The notes below the pieces were generated by a model, which saw only the letters and a list, made by a program, of their open reading frames with translations, had not been told where the DNA came from and did no database searches. Position numbers and translations under genes: made by a program. Below are positions 1 to 8,603 of a stretch of 26,095 bases of DNA, in pieces (position 1 is the first letter of the stretch; the number at the start of each line of letters is the position of its first letter). This stretch comes from Brugia malayi (Eukaryota; Nematoda; Chromadorea; Rhabditida; Onchocercidae). The stretch covers positions 1 to 26,095 of the forward strand of contig NW_025062349.1 of assembly GCF_000002995.4 (NCBI RefSeq), read 5' to 3'.

Positions 1-1411
1 ATCAATTTTATTTTAATTAAATGTTAAAACTATTAAAAAATATCAATTCCTTTAAAAAAAATTAGTTATTTTGAACTCAGTTGATTAATTTTATGCGTTG
101 CATACGTAATAAGAAAATAAACTTTAATAACTAAGTTTTTATTTGATATTTGAGAGGTGAAATTATTAAGATTTTTAATTTGTCGTAGATTTAATTCATT
201 TCTGCAGCTAAAATTAGTTTTTGTTTGTTTGAAATTTTAAGATCGAATTTTATGAAAATTTTATGATTTGCAATGAATCAAAGCCTTTTTTGTATAATAG
301 ACTACGAAATAATTTCTAGCAATATCAAATTTTACTTCAATTAAATGTTAAAACTGTTAAAAAAATATATATTCATTAAAAAAAGTTAGATATTTCGAGC
401 ATAATTGATCAATTTATATGCATTGCACAGGTACTGGTCATCTACGGTTGCTCATTTGATCAGCATAAATAACTAAATAAACTTTAGAAATTAAGTTTCA
501 ATCAATATTCGACTAGCGGAATTGATTTAATTTTTAATTTATCACGGTTTTAATTCATTCTTATAATTGAAGTTAATTTTTATTTCAAATTTAAGTGTCA
601 AATTTTATGAAAATTCATTAATTTACTAGAATTTTGCATATTAATCTACAAAATAAATTGTAGTAAATATCAAAAACTAATTTTAAATAATTGTTAAAAT
701 ATTAAAAAATATCAAATCACTAAAAAAATAGATATTTTGTACTTAATTGATTAATTTGTATGCATTGCACAGGTGCTGGTCATCTACGGTTGTTCATTTG
801 ATCAGCATAAATAACTAAATAAACTTTAAAAATTAAGTTTTAATCAATATTTGACTAGCGGAATTGATTAAATTTTTAATTTATCACGGTTTTAACTCAT
901 TCTTACAATTCAAATTAATTTTTATTTCAAATTTAAATATCAAATTTTATGATAACTCAATAATTTATTAGTGCTTTGCGTATTATACTATAAAATAAAT
1001 GCTGGAATTGTCAAAAATTAATTTAATTAAATGTTAGAATATTGAAAAATATCAATTCATAAAAAAAATTAGATAATTTGAACTTAATTGATTAATTTAT
1101 AAGCGTTGCATAGATACTGGTCACAACATCGTGGTCATTTGACCAGCATAAATATTAAAATAAACTTTAATAGTTAAGTTTTAATCAATATTTGATTAGC
1201 AAAACTATTTCAATTTTTATTTTTTGACGGTTTTAATTCATTTTTAAAATTATAATTGATTTTTATTTCAAATTTAAATTTTATGAAAATTCATTAATTT
1301 ACTAGAATTTTGCATATTAATCTACAAAATAAATCCCAGCAATATCAAAAACTAATTTTAAATAAATGTTAAAATATTGAAAAATATCAATTCATTAAAA
1401 AAAAAATGGAT
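1..1411. repeat. Subtelomeric AT-rich satellite, left block of monomers
   Basis: Tandem monomers of about 340 bp with very low GC. The conserved core (see 3894-3924) appears near 430, 775 and 1117, spacing 345 and 342 bp. Other blocks recur in fixed order: TTAATTGATTAATTTATATG before the core, AAATAAACTTTAA after it, then AATTTTTAATTTATCACGG, and a run of A at the monomer end. The first monomer (about 1-350) lacks the core: around 96-118 the sequence passes from GCATACG straight to TAAGAAAATAAAC. Its second half (165-310) is a subtype seen again near 7200-7350. The block ends in the A-run at 1398-1407 plus ATGGATA, where bacterial-type sequence begins. No gene is visible. Confidence 0.9.
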
Positions 1412-1413
1412 AG

Positions 1414-1458
1414 CAGTGGTAGATTATTACTCAATATCAGTGGTAGATTATTACTCAA
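1414..1458. repeat. 24-bp tandem duplication at the left edge of the bacterial insert
   Basis: The 21-base string starting CAGTGGTAGATTATTACTC occurs at 1414-1434 and again at 1438-1458, offset 24 bp. The second copy runs into the cytochrome c reading frame (Asp-Tyr-Tyr-Ser), so the duplication copied the truncated 5' edge of that gene. It lies just inside the satellite/insert junction and may be a scar of end joining or later slippage. Confidence 0.8.
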
Positions 1459-1620
1459 AAGCAATGCTTGAAAAGAATCAAAAGTGGAGAGAGATATGAA
1501 GAATTATTTGCCTTCTCAAAGAGTTCAAAAGCCTATATAAAAGGTATGCATATGACATTTGTAGGTATTTCCAATCCGCAGGAAATTGCAGATCTAATCG
1601 GTTACTTGAATGTCAACTAA
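1443..1620 (+). pseudogene. Cytochrome c family protein, C-terminal fragment (Wolbachia-like)
   Basis: This is a remnant of a small c-type cytochrome, a haem-binding electron carrier of the bacterial respiratory chain. The first part reads from 1443 (VDYYSKAMLEKNQKW). The frame then shifts by one base near 1485 and continues to the TAA at 1618-1620, including KAYIKGMHMTFVGISNPQ and IADLIGYL. The Met-Thr-Phe segment followed by NPQE.ADLI.YL is the classic C-terminal part of class I cytochrome c, where this Met is the sixth haem ligand. The N-terminal half with the CXXCH haem site is absent, cut off at the satellite junction. The gene is therefore 5'-truncated and frameshifted and cannot be functional. 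It is followed 30 bp later by the hydrolase remnant in the same orientation. The family call rests on motif recognition. Wolbachia origin is inferred from the neighbours and AT-rich codon use. Confidence 0.65.
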
Positions 1621-1650
1621 GTGATGGTCAGGTTGCTATACCAAAATAAC

Positions 1651-2393
1651 ATGGATTACAGCATTACTTTGCTTGATGAAGACAGTAAGTACATAGCATA
1701 GCACATTGCGTGCTACAAAGGAAAAAAAAAAAAAAAAGCTTCCATAGTCTTTTCGGTGGATTTTCATTCAATATGAACGGAACTAGAACAGCTGCTATTT
1801 AAAAATTTTGTCAAGTAACTCATATAGCATTTGTGTTATTTGATTACTTTGGTCATGGTTATTGGTTATTCAGGTGCTGATTACACTGATTACACGATGA
1901 GTGATTGGCAAAAAAATTGTGTTAGAGTAACTCGTAACGGCAAGCAAATAATTATAGGTTCAAGCATGAGACGGCGCCTGATGTTGCTCACTGCTCTCCA
2001 ACTTTCAGAAAGAATTGCAAAACTAATTGGTGTATCGTCTGCTTCTGACTTTACTGAAGATTTAATATTCTATCAGTTATCCGAAAGCAAAAAGAAGAAT
2101 TAGATTCTAAAGGAGTAATAGATTTTACTTCTGAGCATTAAATATACAAAATAACTAAAAGCTTGGTATAGAAGATGAAGATGGCAAAAAAAGCTTCTTT
2201 TAAATAAAGAGACAATAGATATATAAACTGCCCTATGCGTTTATTGACGATAATGCTATATTCCTTACCAACTTCGTTAAATTTAGTCAAGAAGTTGAGG
2301 TACATCTGATGAAGACAGTAGGTTGAACATAACATGTCTGACAATCGTTTATTGGAATTTTCAGATGATTTAGAGAGTTTTTGCTGTGTTTAG
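1651..2393 (+). pseudogene. Alpha/beta hydrolase (serine hydrolase fold), decayed, Wolbachia-like
   Basis: Nearly the full length of a gene of about 247 codons can be followed in pieces, from ATG 1651 to TAG 2391-2393. Landmarks in order: the N-terminal strand FGGFSFNMNG (from 1752); DYFGHG (1842-1859), the oxyanion-side motif of the fold; DYTDYTMSDW (about 1879); the nucleophile elbow IIIGSSM (1948-1968); LMLLTALQLSERI; ETIDI then CPMRLL (about 2208-2250); and HNMSDN (2328-2345), which fits the catalytic His. The elbow normally reads G-x-S-x-G, but here the last Gly is Arg (codon 1969-1971), followed by two more Arg. In-frame stops, at least three frameshifts and a 16-17 A run near 1720 break the gene. 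The open stretch 1831-2103 is its best-preserved part, not a separate gene. Substrate is unknown: ABHD10-like thioesterases and bacterial small hydrolases share these motifs. It lies in the insert between the cytochrome c remnant and the tRNA-like repeats. Confidence 0.75.
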
Positions 2394-2433
2394 GACTACT
2401 CATCATTTTGCAAGGGAGATTTCATTTGGGAGA

Positions 2434-2466
2434 GCGACCAGAACCGAACTAGGCGCACATACCCAC
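2434..2466 (-). pseudogene. tRNA-His-like sequence, unit 1, internally deleted
   Basis: Only the ends remain: the B-box-like AGTTCGGTTCT (2440-2450) and the 5' acceptor bases on the minus strand (near 2460-2466). About 46 bp holding the D arm and anticodon arm have been lost between CGCAC and ACCCAC. CAC/ACCCAC similarity at the break suggests a microhomology deletion. Confidence 0.45.
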
Positions 2467-2540
2467 TTAGATGGTTTGGGGAGTGAGTTTTTGCTGGCTG
2501 ATTAAAGACTCATAATAATGCAGAGGAGATTTTAAGTGAG

Positions 2541-2612
2541 GGCAGCGAGCAGAGCCGAGCTAGCCGCACTCAATGCCACAAGCTAATGCCCTACCAACTG
2601 AGCCACACCCAC
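2541..2612 (-). pseudogene. tRNA-His(GTG)-like sequence, unit 2
   Basis: This is a second minus-strand copy, 157 bp from unit 3 and roughly 14% different across the tRNA-like part. It begins GTGGGTG, has A box TGGCTCAGTTGG at 2594-2605 and the anticodon-loop GTG, and a B-box-like AGCTCGGCTCT at 2551-2561. The D stem is weakened (GCTC against GGGC). The 3' acceptor strand cannot be matched well to the 5' strand, so this too looks dead as a tRNA. Confidence 0.5.
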
Positions 2613-2697
2613 TCGGATTATTCAAGGAGCCTTTGCTGGCTGTGTAATTGCACACTAATTTAGTACTCATCATAAGGCAGGTAACGATCTTCCTGGA

Positions 2698-2769
2698 GAG
2701 AGTGAGCGGAGCCGAACTAGCCGCACTCAATACCACAAGCTGATGCTCTACCGACTGAGCCACACCGAC
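2698..2769 (-). pseudogene. tRNA-His(GTG)-like sequence, unit 3 (best preserved)
   Basis: Read on the minus strand, a 72-nt tRNA-like molecule starts GTCGGTG with an extra G before it (the extra 5' G is typical of tRNA-His). The D-arm/A box TGGCTCAGTCGG is at 2751-2762, with GCTC/GAGC stem pairing. The anticodon loop TTGTGGT gives anticodon GTG, and four of the five anticodon-stem pairs hold (one G-T). A B-box-like AGTTCGGCTCC lies at 2708-2718. The T stem is poor and the acceptor pairs only in part (GTCGGTG against CACTCTC), so a working tRNA is unlikely. The sequence style is bacterial, and its place between two Wolbachia-like genes suggests a relic bacterial tRNA-His. A tRNA-derived SINE is the alternative, because A and B boxes could drive RNA polymerase III. 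Confidence 0.55.
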
Positions 2770-2799
2770 CAAAGCAATGTGCTTGCTCTCATACATGAG

Positions 2800-3456
2800 T
2801 ACAAAAAGAAAGCAGCAAAAAAAGTCAGTGGATTACATAAGCAATTGACTATTGACTCCTCTACTTCAGACTGTGTTGTTCCCCTGATAAAACAGTTGCA
2901 GAAGCAATTTCATTATTGAAAAAGCTTCTGGTATTCCTGTGATTGATCAATGCAAGTTAGTCAGAGTTTTAAGTAACAGAGATATAAGGTTTATTGATGG
3001 TTAAAAAAATCAGAAAAAAGTATAAAAGTCCCCGAGGTAATGACAAAAGAGAAGTTAGTTACAATACGGGAGCGCTTCAGCAATGAAACTATTGCATGAG
3101 AATAGAATAGAATAGAAAAGCTTTTGGTCATAGATGAAAACACCTACTCTATAGATTTGATCACAGTTAAAGATATTAAGAAATACAATAGATACGCTAA
3201 TTCATGTAATGATGCTTAAGGGCGGCTCAGAGTTGCCGCTGCAGTTGGTACTGGTAAAAAAGATGGTATAGAAAGATGTGAAACTATGGTCAGAGAAGAG
3301 ATTGACGTAATTAATGTTGATGCAGGTGTTGATGCAATGAAGATTAGAATAGAACCTAGATCAACTTGCACAACCAAAGTAGTGTGTGTAGGTGTGCCAC
3401 AATTTTCTGCAATTCAAAACGTTGCAAAAATATGTAAAGCAAGAAAAGTAAGATTG
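2800..3456 (+). pseudogene. guaB: IMP dehydrogenase fragment, Wolbachia-like (guaB)
   Basis: GuaB oxidises IMP to XMP, the first committed step of guanine nucleotide synthesis. This remnant covers roughly residues 90-325 of about 490. The paired CBS (Bateman) domains show as ASGIPVIDQCKLVRVLSNRD (from 2924) and VPEVMTKEKLVTI with KLLVIDENTYSIDLITVKDI (to about 3180). The barrel shows GRLRVAAAVGTGKKDGIERC, EEIDVINVD, then the catalytic-loop region EPRSTCTTKVV and VGVPQFSAIQNVAKICKARK. The loop Cys survives (3367-3369), but the usual GPGSICTT now reads EPRSTCTT. About 40 codons (normally starting D..HG.S) are missing at about 3321, and Ala-Gly is lost before VGVPQ. Frameshifts occur near 2883, 2920, 3070 and 3110, with in-frame stops near 3001 and 3217. 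N- and C-termini are absent; the 3' end is cut at the satellite junction. The left limit is uncertain, with firm similarity from about 2867. Wolbachia is the likely donor. Confidence 0.85.
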
Positions 3457-5408
3457 ACTGTCAAATTTTAATTTAATTAAGTGTAAAAACTATTAAAAAA
3501 ATAGCAATTCATATTAAAAAAATAGAAAATTAGAAACTAATTTAATATTTTATATGCATAGTGCGGGAACTGGTCACATACATTGTGGTCATTTGACGTC
3601 ATAAATAATAAAATAGACATCAATAATTTGGTTTTGAACAATATTTCGGTAGCAAAATTAATTAAATTTTTAATTTATCACGGTTTTAAATCATTTCTTA
3701 CAATTGAAACTAAGTTTTATTTCAATGAAAATCCCACAATTTGTAAGAGTTTTTGCATATTGAACTAGGAAAAAAGTCCTACTATCATCAAATTTTATTT
3801 TAATTGAAATCAAAACTATTAAAAAATAGTAATTCATTCAAAAAGATATTTGCTTTCAGCTTAATTGAATAATTTTTATGCATTGCATGGGTACTGGTCA
3901 CGTACATTGTGGTCATTTGACCAGCATAAATAATGAAATAAACATTGATAATTGAGATTTTTATAAATATTTGACAAGTGAAATTAATAAAATTTTTAAT
4001 TTGTCCTATATTTAATTCATTTCTGCAGCTAAAATTAATTTTTATTTCAAATTTAAATATCAAATTTTCTGAAAATTCATTAATTTACTAGAATTTTGTA
4101 TATTAATCTACAAAAAAAAAAAAAAAATGGTAGTAAATATCAAAAACTAGTTTTAAAAAAAATGTTAGAATATTGAAAAATATCAGTTCATTAAAAAAAA
4201 ATGGTTATTTTGAACTTAATTGATTAATTTGTGTGCATTGCATAGGTACTGGTCGCATACATTGTGGTCATTTGACCAGCATAAATATTTAAATAAACTT
4301 TTATAATTAAGTTTTAATCAATATTTGATTAGCAAAACGAATTCAATTTTAAATTAGTGACGGTTTTAATTCATTCTCACAATTATAATAAATTTTTGTT
4401 TCAAATATGAAATTTAGATTTTGTGAAAATTCATTAATTTATTAGAATTTTGCATATTAATCTACAAAATAAATTCTAGCAATATCAAAAAGTAATTTTA
4501 ATTAAATGACAAAATATTGAAAAATTTCAATTCATAAAAAAAAATTAGACAATTTGAACTTAATTGATTAATTTTTATTCATTTCATGGACACTGGTCAT
4601 TTACGGTTGGTCATTTGGTCAGCATAAATAATAAAATAATCATTCAAAATTAAGTTTTAATCAATATTTGATTAGCAAAACTATTTAAATTTTTTTGCAA
4701 TGAATCAAATTATTTCGAGCTTAATTGATCAATTTATGTGCATTGCATAGGTACTGGTCGCATACATTGTGGTAATTTGACCAGCATAAATATTAAAATA
4801 AAGTTTAATAATTAAGTTTTAATCAATATTTGATTAGCAAAACGAATTCAATTTTAAATTAGTGACGGTTTTAATTCATTCTCACAATTAAAATTAATTT
4901 TTATTTCAAATTTAAAATTTAAATTTTATGAAAAAAACGATAATTTATTAGAATTTTGCATGTTAAACTACAAAATAAATTCTAATAATACCAAAAATTT
5001 ATTTTAATTAAATGATAAAATATTGAAAAATTACAATTCCTTAAAACAAATAGATATTTTAAACTTAATTGATTAATTTATATGCATTGCATGGATACTG
5101 GTCACACACACCATGGTCATTTGACCAGCAAAAATAATAAAATAAACTTTAGAAATTAAGTTTTAATCAATATTTTATTAGCAAAATTAATTAAATTTTT
5201 AATTAATGACGGCTTTAATTCATTCTTACAGTTAGAATTAATTTTTATTTCTATTTTAAGTATCAAAATATAGGAAATTTGTACAATTTTGCGAAATGAA
5301 TACATGTATTGTCAGAATTTATTTTAATTAAATGTTAAAATATTTATAAATATCAATTCTTAAAAAAAAAAAAAAAAATGGATATTTTGAACTTAATTGA
5401 TTAATTTA
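3457..5408. repeat. Subtelomeric satellite monomers between the insert and the HOR
   Basis: Monomers resume exactly where guaB stops, with TGTCAAATTTTAATTTAATT. Cores lie near 3569, 3894, 4249, 4591, 4750, 5096 and 5426. Spacing is 325-355 bp except 4591 to 4750 (159 bp), where an internal deletion near 4690 joins TTTTTTGCAATGAATCAAA to the next monomer's TTATTTCGAGC. The 3569 monomer reads GTGCGGGAACTGGTCAC and is the subtype that elsewhere carries interstitial telomere tracts, but here it has none and keeps the normal middle segment. The stretch 4913-5350 is nearly repeated at 16719-17160. Short open frames at 3583-3768 and 3800-4063 (minus) are satellite sequence and are not genes. Confidence 0.9.
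3894..3924. other. Conserved monomer core, representative copy: GGTCA triple half-site
   Basis: The clearest copy of the core. CTGGTCA (3894-3900) and TGACCAG (3918-3924) are inverted repeats, and a further GGTCA lies at 3911-3915. The first two GGTCA starts are 15 bp apart in the same direction. The second faces TGACC across two bases, making the near-palindrome TGGTCATTTGACCA. The surrounding monomer is almost pure A/T. This arrangement recurs with few changes near 1117, 4249, 5096, 5426, 5925, 6199, 6527 and through all HOR copies. Some monomers keep only two half-sites (the ITS subtype ends TTTGACATT). GGTCA resembles a nuclear-receptor half-site, but the binding protein is unknown. Confidence 0.75.
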
Positions 5409-6888
5409 TAATCGTTGCATAGATACTGGTCACATACATTGTGGTCATTTGATCAGCATAAATAACTAAATAAACTTTAAGAATTAAGTTTTGATTAAAA
5501 TCTCACTTGTGAAAATAGTAAAATTTTTAATTAGTCATAGATCTAATTCATTTTTACAATTAATAATTTTTACAATAAAATTTTTTAATATTTTTAATTA
5601 AAATTTTTTTTATTTCGAACAAAATATAAACTTTAAGAATTAAGTTTTGATTAAAATTTCACTTGTGAAAATAGTAAAATTTTTAATTAGTCATAGATCT
5701 AATTAATTTTTACAATTAATGCTAATTTTTCATTCAAATTTAAAATTGCTTTATGCGAAAATGCTATAATTTGTAAGATTTTTTGCATAATAAATTGGGA
5801 AAAAAACCCTGCTATTATCAAATTTAATCTTAATTAAATATTAAAATATTAAAAAATATTAAAACATTAAAAAAAAGTTGGATATTTTGTACTTAATTGA
5901 TTGAATTTTATGCGTTGCGTAGGTACTGGTCACATACATCGTGGTCATTTGACCAGCAAAAATAATAAAATAAACTTTAAAAATTAAGTTTTGATCAAAA
6001 TTTTATTAGCAAAATTAATTATTGCGCATAAATTCATCAGCAAAATTAATAAAACTTTCAATTAATCATGATGAAATAAATGCCGGAATTGTCAAAATTT
6101 AATTTAATTAAATGGCAAAATATTGAAAAATTTCAATTCCTTAAAACAAATATATATTTCGAACTTATTTGATTAATTTATAAGCGTTGCATAGATACTG
6201 GTCACATACATCGTGGTCATTTGATCAGCATAAATAACTAAATAAACTTTAAGAATTAAGTTTTGATTAAAATTTCACTTGTGAAAATAGTAAAATTTTT
6301 AATTAGTCATAGATCTAATTAATTTTTACAATTAATGCTAATTTTTCATTCAAATTTAAAATTGCTTTATGCGAAAATGCTATAATTTGTAAGAATTTTT
6401 GCATAATAAATTGGAAAAAAAACCCTGCTATTATCAAATTTAATCTTAATTAAATATTAATATTAAAACATTAAAAAAAAATGGATATTTTGTACTTAAT
6501 TGATTGAATTTTATGCGTTGCGTAGGTACTGGTCACATACATCGTGGTCATTTGACCAGCAAAAATAATAAAATAAACTTTAAAAATTAAGTTTTGATCA
6601 AAATTTTATTAGCAAAATTAATTAAATTTTTAATTTTTCACGATTTTAATTCATTCTTACAATTAAAATTAATTTATATTTCAAATTTAAATAATACATT
6701 TATAAAAATCCCATAATTTGTACGGGTATTTGCATACTAAAACTAGGTAAGAAGTTCTACTATTATCAAAATTTAATTTCAGAGGATGTTAAAACTATTA
6801 AAAAATATCATTTAATAAAAAAAAAATTGATTATTATATGCGGGAACTGGTCACATACATTGTGGTCATTTGACATTTTAAATAATAA

Positions 6889-6943
6889 AATAATGCTTAG
6901 GCTTAGGCTTAGGGTATATTTAGGCTTAGGCTTAAGCATTATT
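6889..6943 (+). repeat. Interstitial telomere tract type A in HOR copy 1, bracketed by an inverted repeat
   Basis: A tract of about three TTAGGC units, ending TTAGGG, then TATATT, then two more units. The left edge AATAATGCTTA (6889-6899) and right edge TAAGCATTATT (6933-6943) are perfect 11-bp inverted repeats. It follows TTTGACATTTTAAATAATAA and stands in place of roughly 100 bp of normal monomer. The orientation matches the terminal telomere. Confidence 0.9.
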
Positions 6944-8554
6944 TCAAATCTAAAATTGATTTTGGTGAAAATTTTATAATTTCCAAGAGTTTTTGTATAT
7001 TAAACGGGGAAATAATTTCTACTCCTATCAATTTTGATTTTAATTAAAATGTTAAAACTATTAAAAAATTATCAATTCATTAAAAAAAATTACTTATTTT
7101 GAAGTGAATTGATTAAATTTATGCATTGCATGGGTAACGGTCAGTTACGGTGTGGTCAATTGACAACATAAATTTCAATAACTAAGCTTTTTTTAATATT
7201 TGAGAAACAAAATTAATACGATTTTTAATTTGTCGTAGATTTAATTCATTTTTGCAGCTAAAATTAATTTTTGTTTGAAATCTTAAGATAGAATTTTATG
7301 AAAGTTTAATGATTTGCAATGAATCAAAACCTTTTTTGTATATTAGACTTTTTTTCTATAATTCCTAGTAATATCAAATTTTACATTAATTAAATGTAAA
7401 ACTGCTAAAATATATATTTCATTAAATTAGTTATTTTGAAGTCAATTGATTAAATTTGTGTTCATTGCACAGGTACTGGTCGCATACATTCATTTCATGG
7501 ATACTGGTTACATACATTGTGGTCATTTGAGCAGCAAAAATAATAAAATCAAGTTTAGAAATTGAGTTCTGAATGATATTTTAGGAGCAAAATTAATTAA
7601 ACTTTTAATTTGCCACTGTTCTAATTAATTCTTACAATTGAAATTAATTTTTATTTCAAATTTAAATATCACATTTTTTGAAAATTCAATAATTTGTCAG
7701 AGTTTTGTATATTAAACTATAAAATAAATTCTAGCAATATCAAAAACTCATTTTATTTAAATGTTAAAATATTAAAAAAAAAATCAAATCATTAAAAAAA
7801 TTAGATAATTTGAACTTGATTGATTAATTTATAAGCGTTGCATGGGTACTGGTCATTTATGGTGTGGTCAATTGGCAACATAAATAATAAAATAAACTTT
7901 AATAATTAAGCTTTAATCAATTTTTTATTAGCAAAATTAATTAAATTTTTAATTAATGACGGCTTTAATTCATTCTTACAGTTAGAATTAATTTTTATTT
8001 CTATTTTAAGTATCAAAATATAGGAAATTTGTACAATTTTGCGAAATGAATACATGTATTGTCAGATATTATTTTAATTAAATGTTCAAATATTTATAAA
8101 TATCAATTCTTAAAAAAAAAAAAAAATGGATATTTTGAACTAAATTGATTAATTTGTGTGCATTGCATAGGTACTGGTCACATACATCGTGGTCATTTGA
8201 TCAGCATAAATAATTATATAAACTTTAAGAATTGAGTTTTGATTAAAATTTCACTCGCGAAAATAATAAAATTTTTAATTAGTCATAGATCTAATTCATT
8301 TTTACAATTAATGCTAATTTTTAATTTAAATTTAAAATTGATTTTTATGAAAATCCTATAATTTGTAAGAATTTTTGCATAATAAACTGGAAAATAAACC
8401 CTACTATTATCAAATTTAATCTTAATTAAATGTTAAAAAATTAAGAAATATCAAAACATTAAAAAAATAGATATTTTGAACTTAATTAATTTATAAGCGT
8501 TGAATAGTACTGGTCACATACATCGCGGTCATTTGACATTTTAAATAATAAAAA

Positions 8555-8603
8555 AATGCTTAGGCTTAGGCTTAGGGTGTACTTAGGCTTAGGCTTAAGC
8601 ATT
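8555..8603 (+). repeat. Interstitial telomere tract type B in HOR copy 1
   Basis: Same design as the 6889 tract. The spacer after TTAGGG is TGTAC instead of TATAT, and the left flank is a run of A, so the inverted repeat is 8 bp (AATGCTTA 8555-8562, TAAGCATT 8596-8603). It lies in a second monomer of the same HOR at the same internal position. Confidence 0.9.

Larger units (their letters stand above)
2363..2770. repeat. Tandem triplication (about 157-bp unit): hydrolase 3' end plus tRNA-like block
   Basis: Three diverged units follow one another: about 2363-2468, 2469-2614 and 2615-2770. Each starts with a version of AGATGATTTAGAGAG...TTTTTGCTG, which in the first unit is the 3' end of the hydrolase gene. 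Each then has ACTCATCAT followed by a G-rich spacer, then a minus-strand tRNA-like sequence. The GA(A/G)CCGA motif sits at 2441, 2552 and 2709. The last step is 157 bp. The first is 111 bp because unit 1 has lost about 46 bp covering most of the tRNA-like part. Because the unit carries hydrolase codons, local tandem duplication of the transferred DNA explains it better than insertion of three mobile elements. The units differ by many transitions, so the duplication is old. Confidence 0.65.

Noticed and set aside
1831..2103. Independent 90-codon gene
   Set aside because: It is the middle of the hydrolase pseudogene; upstream and downstream motifs lie in other frames and the ATG is internal.
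2138..2344. 68-codon open frame on the minus strand
   Set aside because: It is antisense to the decayed hydrolase, shows no recognisable motif and is rich in codons expected by chance in A/T DNA.
2560..2796. 78-codon open frame on the minus strand
   Set aside because: It runs through two tRNA-like units; the repeated peptide phrases come from the tandem repeat, not from protein selection.
2394..2806. Insertion of a SINE as the first choice
   Set aside because: The repeat unit includes the hydrolase 3' end and no target duplication or A-tail is seen. Kept only as the alternative.
3583..4063. Open frames of 61 (plus, 3583-3768) and 87 codons (minus, 3800-4063)
   Set aside because: They lie wholly in satellite, and equivalent frames are not kept in other monomers.
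6889..6943. Miniature transposon with terminal inverted repeats
   Set aside because: The arms are only 11 bp, no flanking target duplication is seen, the interior is telomere repeat, and it replaces monomer sequence rather than being added to it.
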